Assembly (NCBI GenBank): GCA_958510825.1
Contig: OY294047.1
Location: 45,615,365 to 45,679,364, forward strand
DNA length: 64,000 nt
Direction of reading: 5' to 3'
Source of the DNA: Brachypterus glaber
Lineage: Eukaryota > Arthropoda > Insecta > Coleoptera > Kateretidae
In this document: positions 57,366-64,000 of the stretch, one piece after another
How positions within the stretch are numbered: position 1 is the stretch's first letter
How the letters are laid out: each line of letters begins with the position of its first letter
The notes under the pieces: generated by a model
What the model was told of the DNA's origin: nothing
Database searches by the model: none
Seen by the model: only the letters and a program-made list of their open reading frames with translations
Made by a program: the position numbers and the translations under genes

Positions 57366-58042
57366 ATGATGATTATAATTTAAAATTTTAAAATAAAGAA
57401 AAAGTACAATCTTTTCTGAAACAATTTGATAATATAGTTTATAATAATAGTAATAAAACGCGCCATAATTGGTGAAAACGTTCGCAACTGAATATTTTTT
57501 TAACACGTTCCTATTGTTTCTGCATTTGTGTTGATATAGTTATATCTAATTTATGAGATAATTTATTGTTACTAATAAGATAATTATTATGTACTTTTCT
57601 TTTTTTTTTAATTTATTGAAATAATAAGTGATGAAAGTGATGAAAGTGATTTCAAACTCGGAGAAGCCATTATTTTTTTTTCTTAAAAAGTAAAGGTAAA
57701 TTTGGATTATATTTTAAAAGTTTAAGGTAAATTATTGGCCAAAGTTGGAAAACTGTTGTTTAAAGTTGGGAAACTGTCGTAGTGTTGGGAAAACTTCACT
57801 AGCAAAGCTTTTGTTTTGAGGACTTAGTATAAAAAAAAAATCAGTATGTTGGTAGTCTCCCCCCCCCCTCCCCACGATGTTTCTTCGGTACGCCCCTGAA
57901 AATATCTTACCTATCGCAGTTTTATAATTTTTTTAGGATATCCTATTTTTAGGGTGAACCTCATTAGTTAGGGCACGTTAAAGGCTTTAACCATAGTCCA
58001 AAGTCCAAACCTTGTCTATGGCTTTAACTTAAAGTATATGCA
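57366..58042. other. AT-rich sequence, no gene seen
   Basis: A short tandem gtgatgaaa (57630-57650) and a triple phrase about gttggaaaactg/gttgggaaactg (57745-57790) are the only order visible. Confidence 0.35.
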
Positions 58043-58491
58043 CACTGTAAGAAGAAATAATGTAAATTTACAGTATTCTACGTAGGTCGTTTCTGACCAA
58101 TGTGGCGTATGGTAAATTTACATCAGCATATGTAATGTTTCATTACATCGTGTAATAAAACAGTAGTTAAAGTGTAATATTTGTTTAAGTATATTGTAAA
58201 ATTACCATGAAAAGTAATGTATTTTTATACCTTTTAACGTAATATTTTGATATACCTAGTGTAATAATACAGTAATAATAATGTAACCTTTGTTTAGTAA
58301 TACTGTAAAATGACAATATTAATAATGTATTTTTACAATTTGCAATGTGATAAATTGTTACACCTTGTGTAATAATACAGCAGTATTAATGTAATCTTTG
58401 TTTAAGTATATTGTAAAATTACCATCTAAATAATGTATTTTTATAGTTTACTGCGTAATTTTTTATAAAAAATATTGTTAATATTATTATA

Positions 58492-58635
58492 AAGGGTTTA
58501 AACGAGATCAATAGCATCCCCAAATTACCTCTTGTATTTCAAGTTATAAAATCCAAAATCCATAAAAAATTGGATTTTCACAACTTAAAATAAAAGAAGT
58601 AAATCGGGGATGCTATTGATCTCGTTGACACCCTG
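58492..58635. mobile_element. 144-bp TA-flanked foldback nested in the 1.6-kb element
   Basis: Arms share aacgagatcaatagcatccc and then attaccttctt-like sequence around a centre of aaattggatttt. The right end caccctg and left aagggt adjoin TA (58490-58491, 58636-58637). Confidence 0.75.
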
Positions 58636-58798
58636 TATAGTAATATTTACAATATTTTTTTATAAAAAATTACAATGTAAACTATAAATATACATTATTT
58701 AGATGTTAATCTTACAATATACCTAAACAAAGATTACATTATTTACTAATTATTAAATAATATTAATAATAGTTATAATAAAAGTAATTATAATAACC

Positions 58799-59182
58799 TT
58801 ATTCACTACTATACATTATTGTACCCAAGTCCTGATGAAAATGTTTACTTAATATTTGAAGAGCATCCCAAAGGGTTGACAAAATTTCAATTTTATCAAG
58901 GCTTTTAAAAGAGTTTTCCTTCATAAGTTTTCCAAATTCCTTTATTTTATTTACTGGTTCAGAAAAATCTATATTTTCTATATCCAAGGATGTTAATTTT
59001 TTGAAATGCCAAAATATGATTTCTTTTCTTAAGAGGCAATGCCACTTTAATTTTAATTCTACTATTGGTGGAGGGTTGGTGAACTCGTTGATCCATGGTC
59101 TTTGTTGCCCATACGATTTTTCCAGTAATTGCATGTACTCAGTATTTAATGTTTCCGTCTTGTTTAAAATATTTACGTCCAA
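58799..59182 (-). CDS. Element-borne ORF, 127 codons, unassigned
   Basis: The protein contains YMQLLEKSYGQQRPWINEFT, IVELKLKWHCLLRKEIIFWH and a helical tail. The pattern of RxxWI, then a short proline patch, then LxxWxxLxxxxxIxxxF recalls short modules seen in several insect transposon proteins, but I cannot name the family. The frame can be extended to about 59215 (ELDAVTGRYEELD), where an upstream stop suggests an acceptor near 59217. No catalytic motif is visible. Its place inside inverted termini makes it most likely a transposon gene piece rather than a host gene. Confidence 0.45.
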   Translation of the reverse strand: MDVNILNKTETLNTEYMQLLEKSYGQQRPWINEFTNPPPIVELKLKWHCLLRKEIIFWHFKKLTSLDIENIDFSEPVNKIKEFGKLMKENSFKSLDKIEILSTLWDALQILSKHFHQDLGTIMYSSE

Positions 59183-59683
59183 TTCTTCGTAACGTCCAGT
59201 TACTGCATCCAGCTCTGCTATTTACTACAAATTTATTTTTTTTAAGGAGTTTTCGGTTTCGTATTATTTTATCGAATGTAATACAGTATTGCACAATTTA
59301 CAATTAAACATCTTACCTGGTTTCTTTTTAAATTAAAAACACTTTTACTCACAACGTAAAGATCACATGTGCATGAATATTTGCGAACAGAGAAATGGCT
59401 GCTGGCATGTGTTTATATCCTATGTGCGCATGCGTTGAAATACAATATTCGTAATGTCAACGAGAGCACGTGATATTTTTTACATTAGACATATAGTAAA
59501 AGTTAAAAAATACATTATTGACTAAAAATTATTTTAATAGTATGGTAAAATTACATTACCCGTGTAAAAGTGTTTTAAAAATGGGGTAATAATACATTTT
59601 CTGTTAAATTAAAATAAAAAACTTGTAAAATACGGTAAAATCGCATTACAAATAATGTGAATTTACATGCCCTTTTTACAGTG

Positions 59684-60069
59684 CACTTCAATCCGACATT
59701 TTTGGTTCGATTTAAACCGATTTACACGCTTTTGCATCCACGTAGGTACCTAATATTTAATTAAGTTTATAATTATTTTTTTACTGAACAAGTTAATAAT
59801 AAAATAAAAGGTAATATAATAAAATTAAATATATTGGTTTTACTGGTTTAAAAAGAAATAAATTCCCATAAAGTAAATCAATAAAAGCCTCGATAAAAGC
59901 AGACTTTTTTTAGATTTTTTACAATTAATATGAATCGAATATTTTTATCTTGTAGAATTTCAATTAGCCATTACAGAACCAATTTACCATGCAATCCGTA
60001 ATCAGTTTTTTTTTATCGAGGATCTTTTTACCAAAGCCGCGATTATAATAAGATTCTATTTACCTGTTG
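59684..60069. other. AT-rich spacer, no feature seen
   Basis: No coding signature, repeat or element terminus recognised between the 1.6-kb element and the CACGGAAA element. Confidence 0.35.
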
Positions 60070-60494
60070 CACGGAAAGAAATTAGTGGGCTCTGCGCTAT
60101 ACATTATAAGATATTTGGTAACAGTGGCAAATTATAGTGATTTAAGATATAGATTATAAGGGACACAATAACTAATAATGTTAAAAATAAATTGGAAACG
60201 ATTATATATATTACAGACACGATTATATTTATTACAGGCACTATTATAAATTTACAGAAATTTTATTATATTATAAAAATTATTAGCACGGACAATAATT
60301 AAATCTATTTAAGCTATAAATGCCATACTATTTGTTATATTTTATTATTCACTAAACAATTAAAGTATTTCATATAAATTTTTACACTGACTGCCATAAT
60401 TGTAAGAGAAAGCCTTGTATTTATATAATAAGCGATTATAATTTGCTTGGTATGTGTGTTATAGCGCTCCTAGCTATAATTTTTTTTTTCCGTG
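60070..60494 (+). mobile_element. CACGGAAA element, copy 2
   Basis: 425 bp, almost identical to 43097-43522 and in the same orientation; the flanks are unrelated, so the element borders are real. Ends CACGGAAA and TTCCGTG. Confidence 0.8.
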
Positions 60495-62788
60495 TGTAGT
60501 TCTTTAACAAGCCGTGAAGATATGTAAGGAAGCGTTCAAGTATTACGTAACGCAAAATTTGGCCATTTTTTGTAACGCAGCGTAACATTTTCAAGACCCC
60601 CACCCCCCTCCCCTATTTGTTACGTAACATTTTACATAAAGTAAAAAAAATGAAAGGAAATTTTGCTTTATGGTTTAAACCGGTTTTTAACCGGTTATTG
60701 CTTCCGTGTTTTAACCCAAAACCGGTCTGATGTAATTTCCGAAACCGCTTAACCGAAAACCGGTTATTGGCTATGGTTTTCCATCTCAAATTGTTTTTGT
60801 TTAGAGGATTTAGTTAACTGTTAACCACGCCGTGTGCAATAAAATTTGCAAGGAATCCGTCTCTTTAAGCCTAGATCATTGTTAAAAACGTGATCCAATA
60901 AACATTTTATAAGTTTATAATTTTTTAAGTGTTACGTAACATTTTTACTGACACCCACCCTCCCTCTGTAACGCGGCGTAACGTTTTAGAGATTAGTTTT
61001 TACGCAAGCAGGGCAAAGTCCCAAATCAGTTTTTCTTAACTAAAAAAAAATGGTCATTATGTGGTATTGTCAAGTCGATCCGGGGCACACTGTATAAAAA
61101 AAATAAACATTAATTTTTTTAATACTGAAATATTGCAAATTTAAAAAAAGTTAAAGGCGGTCATTCTGTTACATTTAACTGAGCTCTTCTGGATTCGTTT
61201 CTTGTTACGGACCTGAGTATAAACGACCGTTTACAAATAATGCACGCTCTCCATGTATTTAATGCGTCAAAATAAATAACAATAAAAGAAATGAACCTAA
61301 TTATTTTCCACATGCAAGTCGTTATATTTTAACGATTCGCGTTATTTTAATTCTGCCATTTTCGCACATAAACATAAAAGAAGAAAGTCGCTATAATTTT
61401 ACAATTAATAAGTAGTAAAAAGCAAGGTAACAAGAAACAATTTGCCTGGGGCAAATAAAAGCTTAAACTGTCTTAAAAGAAAAAACATCCTAATTATAAA
61501 ACTGTAGTATTAAAAACATGAGAGTTTTTAATTATTAGCGAGCTTATAAGTTAAACTTAAAATGTTTGAAAGCATTATATTTTTAAACATTTAAAGAAGT
61601 CGATTAATAGAGGTCGATTATACGGAATATTCTGAATTTAACAAAATTTTAAAATTGGCGCCCCCAAAACCGTCAAGAACAAAAAAGCTTGTACCTAACG
61701 GTTTCTACCAAACTTGATGCCCCCTGCAAAAAAAAAATTGGCGCCCAAAGGTATGTGGCAAAAATATCAGGAGGGCTCAGCGAAACCGCCAGGGAGGGCC
61801 CCCCCTGCCCCCTCCCTAGTTATGACATCGTCAGTGTGTTTTGAATAGGATCTCTGTTGCAGGAGTATATCGTTGGGGAGTCCTGGGGGCACAGACCCCC
61901 TTCATTTTCTCGGCTTCCACAGTTACTTCGGACTTTTGAGAGATATTATTACATTTTTTCACACTTGATCGAACCTATCAATTTTTTCTTTTTATTAAAT
62001 TGTAATTTACATACCTTGATAACTCAATTACGATAGATGCAGTCAACCAACCTGAAACAAAAAACATTGATTTATTAGATTGTTCAATTAAAATAATTAT
62101 TATTGGTTTTATACGGGCCCATAAATATTGCATGTCTCGCAAGAAAACGCTTAAAAACTCCTTTGGTAATTTGAAGAAACCATAATCTAAAATTAGGTTT
62201 ATTAGAGGTACTCAAAGAACTTTTACCTCAAGAATGAACTTGATTAAATCTACCGTATGCTTTGTTTGAAGCGTGAACCAACTACGATGAGGGGCTGGTG
62301 GGGAGTGACTAAACTCCCCACCAAGTATGTCACTTTCCACACTAGTTATGTAATATACTTTAATTCAATAAGTAAAGTTGCAAAGGGTTCCAAATATACA
62401 AACTAAAATCGTTTCGTATTTAGGTGACGAGGCGGGAGCGGAGGTCAAAAATCATCAAATATAGCGTGGTACCATTTATGAATTACTCATGGGAAAGTTT
62501 CTGAGCTGTATAGTTAAAGAGGAAAAAAACAGAAAGAAAACAAATCGGTACCTACACCTCTAATTAAACTAGCATGTAAAACGTAAGTAGTAGGTATGTG
62601 ATTAGCATGTACCTAGTTTGTACAATTGAATTCGTATCAACCTACGAGGTAGACTCGGAGGTAGTTTGTAATTGGCAGCCAATTTCCTCTCTGTAATCAT
62701 ACATATTCACCAAATCGCCGGTGCATAGGTGGACTTTCTTTTTCGATACACCTAATGCCTTGAACAACTGAATTAATTAATTTTTATA
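60495..62788. other. Intergenic sequence with MITE ends and motif clusters
   Basis: Positions 60531-60625 and 60928-60990 are diverged relatives of the GGGAACGTTCAAG MITE (ttcaagtattacgtaacgca; tgttacgtaacatttttact). Positions 60676-60780 hold repeated aaccggtt words. Positions 61655-61910 are unusually GC-rich with C-runs and no readable protein. Positions 62225-62320 repeat 18470-18575. No host gene is supported. Confidence 0.4.
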
Positions 62789-63589
62789 CAGGGTGAGTTT
62801 TTTAAAATGTTACAAGGGAATATCTCGAAAACGGTCTAATTTTTTTTTTGTGAAATTTTGCTGAAGTAATAGGGAGGTGGGGGGACACATTTAAACATAT
62901 TTTTGACACCTACCCCCCTCCCTATTTTGAGGGGCGAAGGGTAACTTTGAATTTTTAAATGGGATGATTTACTTTTTTTTATAAAATTCGAATCTACGAA
63001 AAAAATAAGGTATGTATGCAAAAAAAAATTGATTTGCTCTTTAGGTTATGGAGTTATGATTAATTAAATTATATTATACAAAAAAATATTAACAATTAAA
63101 TTTCAACTAATTTATCGTCCGTCATGTTTGAGCAATTGTTCAAAATGTCCCCCTTCAACTTCCAAACATTTTCCATGTTTAATTGAGCAATAAACTGAGA
63201 AATAATCGTCAAACTGTTAAAATTCTCGACTGACTTAAATTTAAAAAAACGCGTTATCATGGAATCAAATAAAAAAACAAATAAACAAAAAAAAGCTTCA
63301 TTAGTATTTTAATCTAATAAATCATAATTCAATTACCGAAAGAGCAAATCAATTTCTTTTTTGCATATATACCTAGTTTTTTAAGTAGATTTGAATTAAA
63401 AAAAAAGTACATAATTCTATTTAAAATTTCAAAGTTATCCCTCGCCCCTCAAAATAGGGAGGGGGGTAGGTGTCAAAAATATGTTTAAATATGTCCCCCT
63501 GCCTCCCTATTACTTCACCAAAATTTCACAAAAACATTTTTAACTGTTTTCGAGATATTCCCTTGTAACACTTTAAAAACCTCACCCTG
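62789..63589. mobile_element. 801-bp CAGGGTGAG foldback element
   Basis: Arms of about 190 bp match inversely (cagggtgagttttttaaaat, acaagggaatatctcgaaaa, tagggaggtggggggaca and complements). TA flanks both ends (62787-62788, 63590-63591). It is non-coding; the minus-strand frame at 62836-63021 is part of an arm. Confidence 0.85.
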
Positions 63590-63797
63590 TAGTTATACAG
63601 GATTGTTCAGAAATAGGATATGTACCCATAATGCCGTCGCAATACTAACTGGCACCTGTGAGCTGAGGCAAGGGGAAGAGAATAGGTAAAATAAAGCACG
63701 TAAAGTATTGAATTTTTCATATTCCACAGATGTGCCAATTCATAAAATGTACATAGTACCTTAAGGGTGATTTTTGCCTTCTTTAGGGTGCTGCCAC

Positions 63798-64000
63798 ATA
63801 CAGGGTTATTCAGATATAAGTTCGAGAAATTTAAGAGGTGATTCTACGTTAAAAAATATAAAAAAAATTTCCTATAAAGGGTGGTCCGGAAATGAGCCCT
63901 AAGGGAGCTACGACCCTCCTAAGGGTACATCTAACACGTAGTTTTTATTTCATATTTCTCGAACCCTATAAACCACAGTAACGCATTTTTGCATATGCCT
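63798..64000 (+). mobile_element. CAGGGTG-family element, cut by window end
   Basis: tacagggttattcagatata, then aatttaagaggtgattctac and ggtggtccggaaatgagccc, match the left half of 5453-6117. The right end lies outside the window. Confidence 0.7.

Larger units (their letters stand above)
58043..59683. mobile_element. 1.6-kb CACTGTAA element with subterminal arrays
   Basis: Ends cactgtaagaa and inverse cactgtaaaaa. On the left, three ~108-bp direct repeats start with gtgtaataatacagta-type sequence (about 58153, 58260, 58369). The last is repeated inversely at 58652-58745. A 144-bp MITE (58492-58635) separates these. The right subterminal region (59470-59670) repeats ggtaaaattacatta-type words. 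A 127-codon minus-strand ORF lies between. Confidence 0.6.

Noticed and set aside
43097..60494. The two 425-bp copies as long terminal repeats of one 17-kb retroelement
   Set aside because: They lack TG...CA ends, no gag/pol coding sequence lies between them, and the interval is filled with unrelated elements.

Overview
This window reads as animal nuclear DNA, most likely from an insect with a large, transposon-loaded genome; a beetle is a guess. The reasons are its high AT content, spliced genes with GT/AG introns, tRNA-derived SINEs, and P, pogo, PIF/Harbinger and Tc1/mariner-type DNA elements and MITEs. Only two host genes can be supported. No bacterial operon, CRISPR array, rRNA gene or canonical tRNA gene is visible.

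Region 1-6.3 kb: a three-exon LRRC23-like gene (leucine-rich-repeat protein, radial-spoke family) on the + strand. Two defective tandem copies of its first coding exon lie directly upstream. Its introns hold a foldback element, a MITE with 10-bp target duplications, a TA-flanked MITE and a SINE. A 665-bp foldback element starts about 17 bp after its stop codon.

Region 6.3-27.9 kb: no supported host gene except one orphan exon-like ORF (7878-8033). It holds a non-LTR reverse-transcriptase scrap, a Crypton-like recombinase scrap, ~98-bp tandem repeats, and many foldback elements. It also holds a P-superfamily element with a THAP exon nested in a SINE, a MITE nested in a TA-flanked element, and a decayed pogo/Tigger-like element.

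Region 28.1-29.4 kb: BORCS8, a three-exon subunit of the lysosome-positioning BORC complex, with a PIF/Harbinger-type MITE in its 3' untranslated region.

Region 29.4-64 kb: almost entirely repeats. These include two copies of a 559-bp-class SINE with exact target duplications, several 0.3-1.3 kb inverted-repeat elements, and two near-identical 425-bp elements 17 kb apart. A 2.3-kb element with ~500-bp inverted arms around a dead Crypton-like fragment is followed by a near-perfect 2.4-kb palindrome with ~1.15-kb arms, and then by a third copy of the ~500-bp arm. A 1.6-kb element carries subterminal repeats and a 127-codon ORF. CAGGGTG-type foldbacks run to the window end.

The two genes have no evident functional link. 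What unites the window is inverted-repeat elements at every scale, many nested with readable target duplications, which allows relative dating of insertions.
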